Positions 33,601 through 46,362 are shown, counted from the stretch's first letter. The stretch is 64,000 bases of DNA from Stomoxys calcitrans (GCF_963082655.1 NC_081556.1:152654389-152718388), one strand, 5' to 3'. The notes: a model not told the origin generated them from the letters alone. Numbers and translations: made by a program.

Positions 33601-34858
33601 CATTAGGGGAGGGATGGCACCTCAGATATTTCGACTCAAATTCGTGCTGTACTTCCAAATCCCTTTAATTTGAGCCCCATATTGCCATGGGCGGTAAATA
33701 TGAACCGCTTGGAGGATGTTTTGGGGCTGGGCGGTCACCGGCACTTTGCACTGAAAACAGACATCAAATTCGTTCTTTATTCTAAACGGAAATGAAGTTC
33801 AGTTAAAAGGGTGCTTTACTTGACCGCTGGGAACTTGAACCCAAATTTGAATACCATATTCGTGTTCTGGTCTTCTATACCTTTCATTTGCTATATTTAT
33901 TGTGCCCATGGGACCACTTTCGGATATGGGTGGCGTTTTTTTGTTAAAGGAGAGGGTCCACCTCCACCCGATATCTAAAAATTATATAGCCTATGTTTCC
34001 TTCCAGACAAACGTACACAATCTATGAAAATGTGAAGAAATTCGGCTCAGCCAAATATCATATAGTCATAATGGGTCTGATTTTGTATGCCAGATTCGAA
34101 ATCTACTCCCGAATACCTTTCAATTGAGCCCCACATTGAAATGAACGTCCAATATGTCTGTTTGGGGGAGTTTTGTGGTTGGGGCGGCCCGATTGGTACT
34201 TAGACTCACATTTTAATACCGTATTCGTATTCTACTCTCCAATACCTTTCATTTGATACCTATATTGTCCCGATCGGTCCACTATTAATTTTTGATTGTG
34301 TTTTTGGCATAAGGAGAAGGGTCCGTCGCCCTTGCGATACCGAAAAATTGTATAACCTATGCTTCCTTTCAGAACAACCTACACAATATGTGAAAATTTC
34401 GAGAAAATCGGCTATGCCGTTTTTCAGTCTATACGGGTTTGGATGATTGGCTAATGTGCCCATTTTGGGCGTTTTTGTGGGGGTGGGGTGACCCCATATA
34501 CTTCGACATGAATTTGTATGTGGGAGTAACATCTACTCCTGCATACTTTTCATTTGATGTCCACATTGCCCTTATCGTTCCACTATTGATTTTGAGTGGT
34601 GTGTTTGGGGTAACGGTGGAGGGTCCGCCCCCTTCGGTTATCAATAAATTACAATTAAAATAAATTACAGCCTATTCCTACTTCCTGACCATATCCGCAA
34701 TCTACTCCCGAATACCTTTCAAAATCAAAAAATATTATTGCTTATGTTTCCTTTCAGACCAGCCTACACAATCTGTGAAAATTTCAAGGTAATCGGTTCA
34801 GCCGTTTATGAGTCTATACGTAGCATACAAACTTAAATTGAATTTTATATATAAGATC
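33601..34858 (+). repeat. Family D array (D4), part of composite unit
   Basis: Units with CCCCATATTGCCATGG and CCGGCACTTTGCACTGAAAA (the latter also at about 52690) end with AATTTCAAGGTAATCGGTTC and TTTTATATATAAGATC. Confidence 0.8.
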
Positions 34859-36365
34859 TTAGTGCTGCAGGCTGCTTGGGTACCGCCACCGAGCTAAAAT
34901 ATTTAAATTTTTTATTATAAAAAAATGTCATCATTTCATTATGGAAATAATATAACCATCTAAATTTTATGACAAATTTCTACAAAATTTCAATACAAAT
35001 ATTTAAAATTATAAAATTCTTGTTCCCAAAAATTTACAACGCAATTTGCAATGCCAATTCAATAATGATGGCCTTTCTCAAGGGTATTTTAATCTCTTTT
35101 GTTGCCAAACAAGACAAGGCTAAAAATCATTGCATATTTTAAGGCTGATATTGCTGAAGTAGCTGCGCCATGCTATAGACAGCAAAACTGAACAAAGAAA
35201 AGTACATCAAACATTTGGTTTTTATCGCAATTGGCCATGTCTGCCAAGTCCAAAGATAAACATTTCACACAATTTGATAAATACTCCACATTCGGCAGCA
35301 CGAAATCAATCAGGACCATCTTGGGCAAACAGTAAAAAAAAGATGCTCATCTCATATTATCCAAAGGCCATAAATTCCATTATAGTCAACCATTCTAGGG
35401 ACTTTTTCTAGTCATTGAACTTTAGATGGTCACATTTGACAAAAGTGTTTTCCACCCAAAGAAAACAAAAAAAAAAAAAGAACGAGAGATAACAACTATG
35501 TGCTCCTCAATAGGCCATTGAGATGGGCGATTGTTGGTAAGGCGGCACTATAACGAAATTGAGTAATATACAGAGTACTGTCAGCCTATGATTGCAGGCA
35601 GACAAGCTAGGCTAGGCACAACGAACTGGCAGTCTGTCAAATTTGATTTACTTCCGTGTCACATGTTTACAGCCCAGGCTGACACGGCGGTTTTTTATTA
35701 CTTCATTCTATTACTGGGGTTTTTGTTGATTTCTTTTATTTTCCTCCATATCCGTTTCCTGCCAGTTCCCACGCTCAATGCTGTATTTCTCTCTCATTCC
35801 CTCTTTGCAATGGTTTATTAACAATAAACAAAAAATGGTGACCAGAAATTGTGCTCGGACCAAAACTACCGCCAGAAGTGATTCCTCGATTGTCATCATG
35901 AAAACCTCCGAAATGTACTCCATGAAGTTTTATGGAGTGTACATGTTTGGACAGTATAAGTGATTTTTCGTTTGGTTTTGATTTGTTAGACGAACCTAGG
36001 GCCATTAAAAATGATTAATAGCAACGAACAAATGTTTCTATTCTCCTTTAGACTCTGTACGAATAGAGCGTTTTGGTCAAAAGAGAATGGAAAAAATGGT
36101 ACTGAGTTTCGTTTTTTTGTGTTTCAATTTGTGATATATTTTTGGGAGGAAGTAAAATAAAAAATGAGCTGCATACTTTTAGGAGATTTTCTGTTTTGAA
36201 AACAAAAAAATTATGGCATGTAAGAAATTGCCTTTTGTTAAAGAATTTTTTTTCAATTATTTTATTTTTTGTAGCCGTATAGCAATTCAAATCTGTATTT
36301 CCTTTGGTTTACAAAAATGCGATTTAAGGATACATTTTTGCTAGTTTGCACCTGAAATGTTATAC
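34859..36365. other. unique island
   Basis: No gene or repeat family recognised; several short frames are AT-rich translations. Confidence 0.5.
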
Positions 36366-36610
36366 CGAGAGTCTTGAGAGAACATATGAAGGTTGCCCCG
36401 AGCATGACATTTTACATGGTTGTAGAAGATTTTGAAGAGTGAATAGAAAGGGAGAATGTCTTAGTTTCAATGATCGGAATATATAGCCTCCATCAAAACA
36501 CTGTATAAATTGAGGCTAATAGATATCGCTCGCTACAGTATCTGATATAAAGATTTGGGACCGACCCACCTCTATAACACCCACTAAATAGAATGTATTA
36601 GACATGACAG
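36366..36610 (-). repeat. Family D fragment (D5), left part
   Basis: GATATAAAGATTTGGGACCG and ACCCACTAAATAGAATG are D text, diverged toward the left. Confidence 0.6.
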
Positions 36611-37553
36611 TCAGTTTACGCACTGGATGAACCTAATGGAATCCTTCATTGACAAGGACTCCTCAGTGTACGTGTTCGCCTTTTTTTGTCATTGGGGAGA
36701 CACCTTCTTCCCACGCTTCTGGTCAGTGCCGGAATTGAAAAGAACTCCGGACCTTGGTTCTGTTCGGTTTACTAGAACAGCCTCCACCGATCCACTGCTG
36801 TGGGTCACAAGCGTCGTCGCCTTCTGCGTTCTCGTAGTCGGACTATATGACCCCCGCAAACCGCACCCTTGCGGCAATATACGCAACAGCAGCATCCCCG
36901 CAAAATTGCCTGGCCAGTACCGGAAAGGTAGCTTTCTTGCAATGGTATGAGAGGCAAGATTGACGAGATAGTGGATTTTATAAGTCGTAAGAATGTATTG
37001 GTTGCAGCGATTCAGAAGACAAAGCTGATTAACACCTGCAGCCTTCACAGATGCCACGGATACAATGTGCTACGTAAGGATCGCTTAAGGAATGGAGGTG
37101 GAGTATTGGCCTTCGTGATACACCATTCTGTGCAGTATATATCCATCTCCTCTGCGCCTGGCGCTAATGACCCCAACACAGAGTGCATGAAAAGGTCCGG
37201 TACTGCCGAGATAGGGTCTCACTATGTGTACATACCGCCGGCTGATAGTTGTGACCCAGATAATGGCCAAGCTTACAAGCCTGACATAAGCTGTCTGGCC
37301 ATAATCGTCTGGTTCTAAGAGACTTTAATGCGCATCACGTTTCATGGCTTTCTCCGCCTGGTAACGAACAGCGGGGCACAGCTTTGGCAGAGCAGATTGA
37401 AGGCTCCACGTTTTGCACGGTGAGTGAGGATGCCCCCACAGGGATTACGAGGAGGTGCAGCAGGTCGCCAGACATTATCTGGAAAGCTGTCATATCTTAC
37501 TGCCTGGCCGCCTCAAAAATCTTAAGACTACTATTTACAGGAATGTATTTTAG
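36611..37553 (+). pseudogene. LOA/R1/I-group retrotransposon endonuclease fragment
   Basis: A plus-strand frame reads GMRGKIDEIVDFISRKNVLV, then AAIQKTKL, GYNVLRKDRLRNGGGVLAFV and YVYIPPADSCDP. After a frameshift near 37300 it reads RDFNAHHVSWLSPPGNEQRG and RRCSRSPDI. This is the apurinic-type endonuclease domain found at the start of ORF2 in these elements. The catalytic glutamate usually seen in QETKL is lysine here, and the GDFN glycine is arginine, so the domain is inactive. The RT part is absent; the fragment lies within family D text. It may belong to the same family as the RT/RNase H copy at 2389-4795. Confidence 0.85.
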
Positions 37554-37825
37554 GTAATCAAATTAGAGTTGTAATTTTTGGTATTGGGGGGGCATAGTGA
37601 TTATTTATAAATACCAAAGAGAACATATTTGCCGACCATGTCAATATGGAACTCAAATGAAACGTATTTGGGAGTATAGAACGCATTTGTATTTCCATGA
37701 GGCCGTCCCACTGCCAAATTCTCTATGGGAATATCGGTCTCTAAATCTAACATCCAAACTTAAATAACCCAAAACCCCCGAAAGATCTTATGGACCAATA
37801 AAGATCATATGGAATTCAAATAAAA
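37554..37825 (-). repeat. Family D fragment (D5), right part
   Basis: CCGACCATGTCAATATGG and CAAATGAAACGTATTTGGG resume after the retrotransposon piece. Confidence 0.72.
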
Positions 37826-38480
37826 CCATTTCGGACAATAAATGCGACTTTTATGGCTCCAAAACCTTAAACCGAATAATCGGTCTATATGGTAGCTATA
37901 TCCAAATCTGGACGGTCTATATGGCAGCTTTATCCAAATCTGGACCGATCTGGGCAAAATTGACGAAGGATGTCGAAGGGCCTAACAGAACTCACTGCCC
38001 CAAATTTCAGCAAAATAGGATAATAAATGTGGCTTTTGTGGGCCTAGGACCCTTAACCGGAGGATCGGTCTATATGGCAGCTATATCCAAATCTGGAGTG
38101 ATCTGGGCCAAATTAACGAAGGATGTCGAAGGGCATAATAGAATTCACTGTTCCATATATCAGCAAAATCGGACAATAAATGCGCCTTTTATGGGCCCAA
38201 GACCTTATATCGATAAATAAGTCTATATGGCAGCTATATCCAAATCTGGACCGATTTTGGCCAAGTTAAAGAAGGGTGTTGAAGGGTCAAACGCAACTCT
38301 TTGTCCCAAATTTCATCAAAATCGGATAATAAATGTGGATTTTATGGGCCTAAGACTCCAAATCGGCGGATCGGTCTATATGGGGGCTATATCAAGATAT
38401 AGTCCGATATAGCCCATCTTTGAACGTCACCTGCTTATGGCCAAAAAAAGAATCTGTGCATAGTTTCAGCTCAATATATG
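37826..38480 (-). repeat. Family A array fragment
   Basis: Four monomers including GGTCTATATGGCAGC; the last half-unit with ATGGGGGCTATATC and AGCCCATCTTTGAACG shows the array's end. Both termini are missing. Confidence 0.82.
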
Positions 38481-38520
38481 TGAGGAGTTTGCTCCTTAAG
38501 GAATGTTCATGAGCATTAGC
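38481..38520 (+). mobile_element. SINE family S, 3' tail fragment
   Basis: ATGTGAGGAGTTTGCTCCTT and GAATGTTCATGAGC match the S 3' segment only. Confidence 0.5.
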
Positions 38521-39160
38521 TTCAACCTTTATGCCTAGTGCTTGCATTATCATATGTTTAAAGAAATCTAAGACCCGTGTAAACTTTTCTTCTAAATGAT
38601 TGGAGGTCAATGTTGGTTTAATTAGAAAAACAAATCCAAAAGAAATAACACGTGTCTGAGATGAAACTCAGTAAGGTCCTTGTCTTAATGACTTCGAAGT
38701 GCTTAGTACCTTTTCTAGAAAATAGAAACCCAAACATTCCAAGCCAGGTGGCATAGACAAAGAAATTTAAAATTTGATGAACTCGACAAAACTTTTGACA
38801 AGATTACATTTTATGCTGGCAAAACAGTAAAGGCTCGTTTATTCAAAAAAAGAAAAAATCATATCCCTTTGCCGAGAATTCCTAGTACTACCAAAAAAGG
38901 ACAATACTAGATAAAGTAGAGGCCTGCAGTGGAGACAAAAGGAAAATTCAGCTTCAAACATCAGCATTCATTTGTCAATTTTAGACAATGTCTATGACAA
39001 AACAATCACAAACATTGCCATCTCAGACAAAAGCGGCAACAACACTTCGCCAAAACCAAAAACAGTCTCCTAGGTTGTCCTTCATTTACTCTGTCTGTAA
39101 GTCAGACACTCTATGGAGCAGAAGTAAGGCTTTGATCCCCAAAAAAAAAAAGAAAAGAAA
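38521..39160. other. unique stretch
   Basis: No gene or repeat recognised; A-rich near 39140-39160. Confidence 0.5.
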
Positions 39161-40723
39161 ACAAGTAAGAAGGCGTTAAGTTCGGCCGGGCCGAACTTTG
39201 GATACCCACCACCTCGGGTATATATGTGAACCACATTTCGTCAAAATCCAGTGAAAAATGCATACCTTAAGCCCCATAGAAGCTCTATAGATATCAACCG
39301 ATTTAGACCAAATGCTTATAAGTACAAGTCATTGTTCAACCGAGAGATCGGTCTATATGGCAGCTATATCCAAATCTGGACCGATCTGAGCCAAATTGAA
39401 GACAAATATCGAAGGGCCCAACACAAGTCATTGTCCCAAATTTCGGCGACATCGGACAATAAATGCGCTTTTTATGAGCCCAAAACTTTAAATCGAGAGA
39501 TCGGTCTATATGGCAGCTATATCCAAATCTGAACCGATCAGGGCCAAATAGAAGAAAGATATCGAAGGGCCTAAGGCAAATCACTGTCCCAAATTTCAGC
39601 AAAATCGGATAATAAATGTGGCTTTTATGGGCCTAAGACCATAAATCGGAGGATCGGTCTATATGGCAGCTATATCCAAATTTAGACCGATCTGGGCCAA
39701 ATTGACGAAGGCTGTCGAAGGGCTCAACGCAACTCACTGTCCCAAATTTTAGCAAAATCGGATAATAAATGTGGCTTTTATGGACCTAAGACCATAAATC
39801 GGAGTATCGGTCTATATGGCAGCTATATCCAAATTTACACCGATCTGAACCAAATTGACGAGGGATGTCGAAGGGCTCAACGCAACTCACTGTCCCAAAT
39901 TTCAGCAAAATCGGATAATAAATGTGGCTTTTATGGGCCTAAGACCATAAATCGGAGGATCGGTCTATATGGCAGCTATATCCAAATTTGGACCAATTTG
40001 GACCAAATTGACGAAGGATGTCGAAGGGCTTAACGCAACTCACTGTCCCAAATTTCAGCAAAATCGGATAATGAATGTGGCTTTTATGGGCCTTAGACCA
40101 TAAATCGGAGGATCAGTCTATATGGCAGCTATATCCAAATCTGGACCGATCTGGGCCAAATTGACGAAGAATGTTGAAGGGCCTAACACAACTCACTGTG
40201 CCAAATTTCATCCAAATCGGATGTAAAATGTGGCTTTTATGGGCCTAAGACCCTAAATCTGAGGATCGGTCTATATGGCAGCTATATCCAAATTTGGACC
40301 GATCTGAGCCAAATTGACGAAGGATGTCGAAGGGCCCAACGCAACTCACTGTCGCAAATTTCAGCAAAATCGGATAATAAATGTGGCTTTTATGGGCCTA
40401 AGACCCTAAATCGGCGGATCGGTCTATATGGGGGCTATATCAAGATATAGTCCGATATAGCCCATCTTCGAACTTAACCTGCTTATGGACAAAAAAAGAA
40501 TCTGTGCAAAATTTCAGCTCAATATCTCAATTTTTAAAGACTGTAGCGTGATTTCAACAGACAGACGGACAGACGGACAGACGGACGGACATGTCTAGAT
40601 CGTCTTAGATTTTCACGCTGATCAAGAATATATATACTTTATAGGGTCGGAAATGGATATTTCGATGTGTTGCAAACGGAATGACAAAATGAATATACCC
40701 CCATCCTTCGGTGGTGGGTATAA
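39161..40723 (-). repeat. Family A element, complete and most regular copy
   Basis: Both ends are intact: ACAAGTAAGAAGGCG with TTCGGCCGGGCCGAA, then TACCCACCACC at the left, and TATACCCCCATCCTTCGG..GGTGGGTATA at the right. CAGCTAT lies at 39361, 39514, 39667, 39820, 39973, 40126 and 40279, and the closing GGGGCTAT comes one period later. Every interval is exactly 153 bp. The microsatellite (GACAGACGGACAGACGG..) is at about 40558-40590. This is the best reference copy in the window. Confidence 0.93.
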
Positions 40724-41244
40724 AAAAGCATAAAGTTGTTAATACCAAGCCAATGATAAATCAAAGTGAATGATTGTTGCAAGAGGCACTGAAAAAAGTC
40801 AAGTCCCTTGAAAGTAGGGATCCCCATGCACATACCCCCAACACACAACTTGAACGTGACATGAAGCTATGGGTGAGAAGGAGAGGGAGTTCGAGGATAC
40901 GCGATTGTTGCCATAATCCATTCATAAAATGAAAAATCATGTTTATTCCCTGGCATTCGCTTCATAGTCCATTGTTGTGAAAGACTTAGAATCACTCCAT
41001 TACTGTTCGCTTCGCTACACTGGACCAGGTATTAATCAAAAGTCAAAGTCATTATTGGATCTTACGCTTCAAATTGAATGTCCTCAACATCCGGCAACAT
41101 ATCCTGTGTGAACAGTGGTCAAAAGCATGAGAAAGTAGTCAGGTATAACAATACAAAATTCTTAATCCATTAAAATCATATGAAGACAACATTTGAAATA
41201 CAAACTAAAAACCTCCTATATGGACTAGGGCATGACAATATGGG
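40724..41244. other. unique stretch
   Basis: No gene or repeat recognised. Confidence 0.5.
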
Positions 41245-41472
41245 AACTTAACCTGTGTGCATCAAAAATCTCCAATTTTAAAGGCTGTAGAGTGATTACA
41301 ACAGACGGACGGACAGACGGCCAGACACTCGGACATCGTTAAATCGTCTCAGAATTTTACGACGATCCGAAATATATATACATTGTAGGGTCGGAAATTG
41401 ATATTACGATGTGTTCCAAACGGAATGACAAAATGAATATACCCCCACCCTTCGGTGGTGGTATACAAAAAT
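41245..41472 (-). repeat. Family A hairpin-end fragment
   Basis: The post-array spacer (GTAGAGTGATTACAACAGAC), microsatellite and hairpin TATACCCCCACCCTTCGGTGG are present without monomers. Confidence 0.82.
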
Positions 41473-42750
41473 AAAGAAATATTAGAAATATATCCAAACT
41501 TTGGCCCGGCAAGTTTCATTTCACATGATTCATAAAAAAATTACGATTTTTCGAAAATATTTGTTTTCTTAATTTTTTGGTCTTTGTTTTGAATTTAACC
41601 CAGTGTTCTTTGCTAAGAATCTCTCCCACTAGCCTCGAAGGCTGAATGTGAATGTCTGAAGTTGGCATAACAAAAAGTTTGTCGAAAAACCAAGAAAAAC
41701 TCTTAAGCGAAATTGAACATGCCTATCATGTACCAAGTCATGCTTTCATCTTTCCTCTAACATGACTTTAATGTCCTGCAGGATCCACACTCAGTTTTTC
41801 AAGAATAAACTTTTGCATCACCACCCAACAAATTTGGGACTGATGAAGTGTCAATGGTATAGGGGGATTAGTGTGATGATACCCGTCCAAGGGAATGGGA
41901 GTGTCACCGAGTTGTTTCGTATTGAAAACTCTGCGTGCCGATCATTCGTCATCATAAAATCAAAAGATAGTGACATATACAAATTATGATTGATTATCTC
42001 AAACAAGGAGGAAAAGAGAGCGAAAGAGTAATACCTACAAGACAACGAATGAGTGAGTAGGTGATAAAAGTACATCATTGCTGGTCTTTTTCTCCCACTC
42101 CGCTGACATGACTTATGTTCGTACATTTGTTACTACATCGAAAGGGGCAATTGTCAACGATTATAGATGCGCTTGAGATATCGATCCAAATAATAATTCA
42201 TTTCAATTCTTCGTTCAATGGCAGCCCAAACAAAAGTAAAGGTTATGACAGCCCTATTGTATGCTATGAAAATTGTTTAGCAGTGCTGTTTGCTATATGC
42301 CCTTAAGGTATGCCATTGTTGTCAAAGTAAAACTAATTGTATTTTTATCAGTGGCATTTTATTGCCTACGGCAATTAATTTTAGCTAATAGGACACTCCA
42401 GGTCCAAAAAGTAGTGTGCTGGTGTTCTTGGGGGGGACGAAAATCATTTTTCATTTGATTCTTCCTAATCAGATTAACATTCCATTAGGGCAGTTAAACA
42501 AAACATTACTCAAATGTTCATTTCTGTTAATGAAAATATGAAATTAAAGGCCACAATTAATTTTGGGGGAGTAGTGTATGTAAGAAATAGGGTAAAGTGA
42601 GGGATACCAAGTATGGGCTCGCATCGATTTTAGACTTGGCAAAATCAGTCAGAATGGAAACTGAGAGGTTAGCCTTTTCTAGTTCTTTCCAATGTGTTGA
42701 TATGAAATTCATTTTCCTATCCAGGAAACACCACCAACAACACCACATTT
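41473..42750. other. unique island
   Basis: No gene, RNA or repeat family recognised. Confidence 0.5.
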
Positions 42751-42830
42751 TAATACCCTCTTCCAAAGCATGGGGTATACTAACATCGTCATTCCGTTTG
42801 TAAACGATTAATGTGAAAGTCCCACATCAA
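42751..42830 (+). repeat. B-type hairpin-end fragment
   Basis: ATACCCTCTTCCAAAGCATGG..GGTATACTAACATCGTCATTC is a left terminus with nothing following. Confidence 0.68.
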
Positions 42831-42859
42831 GTCAAACAACATTATTTTAAATTAACAAT

Positions 42860-43345
42860 AAGCATACATTAAGTTCAGCCATATTTCGTGAAAATCCGGT
42901 AAAAATGCACCATAAACCCATAGAAGATATATCAAAATATATGTGTACTATTTCAGCGAAATCGGGTAATAAGTACACCATTTAAGAGTGAAAGACCTAC
43001 TATCTGAAGATCGGTCTGAACTGGGGCTAACACAACTCACTGTGCTAAATTTCAGCGAAATTGGCGAAATCAGCATCTTAAATGCGGTATCGATGGTATA
43101 CGTGGCAGTTATAATCAAATATAGGCCGATCTGGACCAAACTCGGTATGCCGAGGAATCTAACACGATTGGGAAAAGATGTGACTAAAATTGTCCTTAGA
43201 CTCCAAATTGGTTAAAAATTTTTGTTTTTTCGATTAGAAGCCATCTCGCGGTTGGCTCCCACGAAAAAAATCCTAGCTGAGCACTGATTTAAACATGTAG
43301 TCCGATACAGCCATCTTTAAACTTAACCTGTCTATAAACAAAAAA
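42860..43345 (-). repeat. diverged A-like array
   Basis: TTCGTGAAAATCCGG near the start and AGCGAAATCGGGTAATAAG show a subfamily related to A, about three units. Confidence 0.62.
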
Positions 43346-43990
43346 AAACTAGGCAAAAAAGGATATAAGAGAAGATATGGTCCGGTTTGGACCACAATTA
43401 AATTATATGTTGGAGACCTGTGTAAAATGTCAGCCAATTCGAATAAGAATTGCGACCTTTGGGGGCTCAAGAAGTAAAATAGAGAGATCGATTTATATGG
43501 GAGCTGTATCGGGCTATAGACCGATTCAGACCATAATAAACACGTATGTTGATGGTCAAAAGACGATCCGTCGTACAATTTCAGGCAAATCGGATAATAA
43601 TTGCGACCTCTAGAGGCTCAAGAAGTCAAGATTTTAGATCGGTTTATATGGCTGCTATATCAGGTTATAAACCGATTTAAACCTTATTTGACACAGTTGT
43701 TGAAAGTTATAATGAAATACGTCATGCAAAATTTCAGCCAAATTGAATAGGAATTGCGCCCTTCAGAAGCTGTTTATATGACAGCTATATCAGGTTATTA
43801 ACCGATTTGAACCATAATTGGCACAGTTGTTGGATATTATAACAAAATACTTCGTGCAAAAATTCATTCCAATCGGATAAGAATTGCGCACTCTAGAGGC
43901 TCAAGAAGTCAAGACCCAAGATCGGTTTTTATGGCAGCTATATCAGGTTATGAACGGATCTCAACCCCCCATCCTATGGTGGAGGGTATG
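43346..43990 (-). repeat. Family B element, hairpin-end part
   Basis: Four monomers (GGAGCTGTATCGGGCTATAG, CAGCTATATCAGGTTATGAA) end abruptly in CCTATGGTGGAGGGTATG. The microsatellite spacer is missing, so this copy joins array directly to hairpin. A C element starts within a few bases. Confidence 0.78.
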
Positions 43991-45294
43991 AAACAGTAAG
44001 GAAGGGTAAAAGTCGGGCGGTGCCGGCTGTATAATACCCTACACATACCATATAAGTACAATGTGGGAGATATATCCAATTCTTAACCAATTTTGATGGA
44101 ATATGTTCAAACTGTAATAACTACGGTTGACAAATGACAACATTATTGCAAATTATCCAAAATCTGATAGACATATATATGGGAGCTATATGTAATACTG
44201 AACCGATTTCGAGCAAACTTCTTAGATAATGTGGTAGTCGTCGAGGAAAACGTTGCGCAAAATTTTGGCAAGATTGGTCAAACAATGCGCTTGCTGTTGT
44301 TCTAGGGATGAGAATCTGGCGATATACATATATGACATCTATATCTAAATCTGGACCGATTACTATGAAATTCACAATTAATATCGAGAGCCATAAGAAA
44401 AACCTTCGTGCAAAATTTCGGGAGAATCGGTTAAAAAGTGAGCACTTTTTTACAATATTTCTCAAAATCGGACGAACATATATATGGGAGCTGTACCTAA
44501 ATCTGAACCAATTTCGAGCAAACTTCTCAGATACTGTGGCAGTCGTCGGGGAAAGCGTTTTACAAAATGTTGGCAAGATAAATCAATAAATGCGCTTGCT
44601 GTGATTTAGAAGTAAAAATAGGGCGATATATATATATAAGAGCTATATCTAAATTTGAACTGATTTCCATGAAATTCACTAGTAATGTCGAGAGTCAAGA
44701 GAAATACTTCCTGCCAACTGTCGAGAGAATCGGTTAACAAAAGACCATTCTATTGCAATATTACTGCAAATCGGACGAACATATATATGAGAGCTATATA
44801 TAAATCTAAACCGATTTCGAAAAAACTTTACAGACATAGTGGAAGTCGTCGAGAAAATCGTTGTACGAAGTTTTGGGAAGATTGGTCAATAAATGCGCCT
44901 GCAGTGTGAGATATATGAGGCTATATTTAAATCTCGACCGATTTTTATGAAATTCACCTGTCGAGAGTCATAAGAGAATCCTTCCTGTCAATCGGTTAGC
45001 CAATGACCATTTTATTGCATTATTACTAAAAATCGGACGAACATATATATGGGAGCTATATCCAAATCTGAACCGGTTTTTTCCTGAACACATGCCTGTA
45101 CCAAATTTGAAGACGATCGGATGAAAACTGCAACCAGTTTTTTGTACACAAATTAACATGGACAGACGGCCAGGCAGACGGACAGACAGACAGAGGGACA
45201 GACGAATAAGAAAGTGATTCTGAATCGATCAGTATACTTATCTCTTCCTTTATAAGTTATAATACCCTGTACCACAGAAGTGGTGTAGGGTATA
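43991..45294 (-). repeat. Family C element (C2), both ends present
   Basis: The GC end CAGTAAGGAAGGGTAAAAGT with GGGCGGTGCCGGC is at 43993 onward. The hairpin end ATACCCTGTACCACAG..GTAGGGTATA closes at 45294. The landmark GGAGCTA or variants lies at 44182, 44335, 44487, 44639 and 44790, intervals 151-153 bp. Confidence 0.85.
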
Positions 45295-45570
45295 ACAAGT
45301 AAAAGCGTTCTAAGTTCGTCCTGGCCGAATCTTATATACCTTGCACCATGGATCGCATTTGTCAAGATCTTTGAATGCACTTTTCAAATATGTATGAGCT
45401 ATATCAAGTTATGGACTGTACTTGTCCTGACATAAAAATATTACCTCAAAAATTTCAACCAAATCGGATAACAATTGCTGGCTGCAGGGGTCAAGAAATT
45501 ATGAATATAGCTGTCATGTAGACCGATCCACCATTTATGAGTTCTGATCTGTGTCCTACCAGACAGAAAA
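45295..45570 (-). repeat. B-like element, palindrome-end fragment
   Basis: It starts ACAAGTAAAAGCGTTC with a damaged palindrome (TTCGTCCTGGCCGAA), directly abutting C2. About one and a half monomers follow. Confidence 0.75.
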
Positions 45571-46362
45571 TTTTTATACTCCTCCATAGAATGGGGTTAT
45601 ACTAGTTTCGTCATTCTGTTTGTAACTCCTCGAATATCCCATTAAGTATGTATTTTCTTGATCGTCATGATATTTTAAATCGATTTAGCCATGTCCGTCT
45701 GTCGCTCCGTCTGTCTGTCTGTCGAAACACGCTAACTTTTAAAGGAGTGAAGCTAGCCGCTTGAAATTTTGTGCAAATACTTCTTATTAGGGTCGGTTGG
45801 GCTTGTAAATGCGCCAAATCGGTCCATGTTCTGATATAGCTACCATATAAACCGATCTGGGGTATTGACTTCTTGAGCCTCTACTGGGAGCAATTCCTAT
45901 CCGATTTAGCTCAAATTTTGGCATTTCGGGTTTTATTGCGACTTCCAACAATTGTGCCAAATATATTTCAAATCGGTCCTTAACCTGATGTGATCTTGAC
46001 TTCTTGAGCCTCTATAGGGCGCAATTCCTATCCGTTTGGGCTGAAATTTGGTTTAACGGCCATTCCCATGACCTTTAACATACGTGTCAAAAATGGTCTG
46101 ATACAGCTTCCCTATAAACCGATCTCCCTATTTTACTTCTTGAGCCTCTAAAGGGCGCAATTCTTATTCGCTTTGGCAATTCAATTCAATTATGATCCGA
46201 ATCGGTCCATAACTTGATATAGCTCCAATAGCATAGCAATTCTTCTCTTTTATCCTTTGTTTGTCTAAAAAGAGATACCAGGAAAAGAACTCGACAAATG
46301 CGATCCATGCTGGAGAGTATATAAGATTCGGCCGTACCGAAGCTAGCACGCTCTTACTTGTT
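45571..46362 (+). repeat. Family B element
   Basis: Left hairpin TATACTCCTCCATAGAATGG, microsatellite at about 45695-45725, three to four monomers, then GAGAGTATA, a mutated palindrome TTCGGCCGTACCGAAG and TTACTTGTTTT. Confidence 0.83.

Noticed and set aside
39361..40440. CRISPR-like regular repeats
   Set aside because: The units are contiguous tandem monomers of 153 bp with no distinct spacers, in a eukaryotic repeat context.
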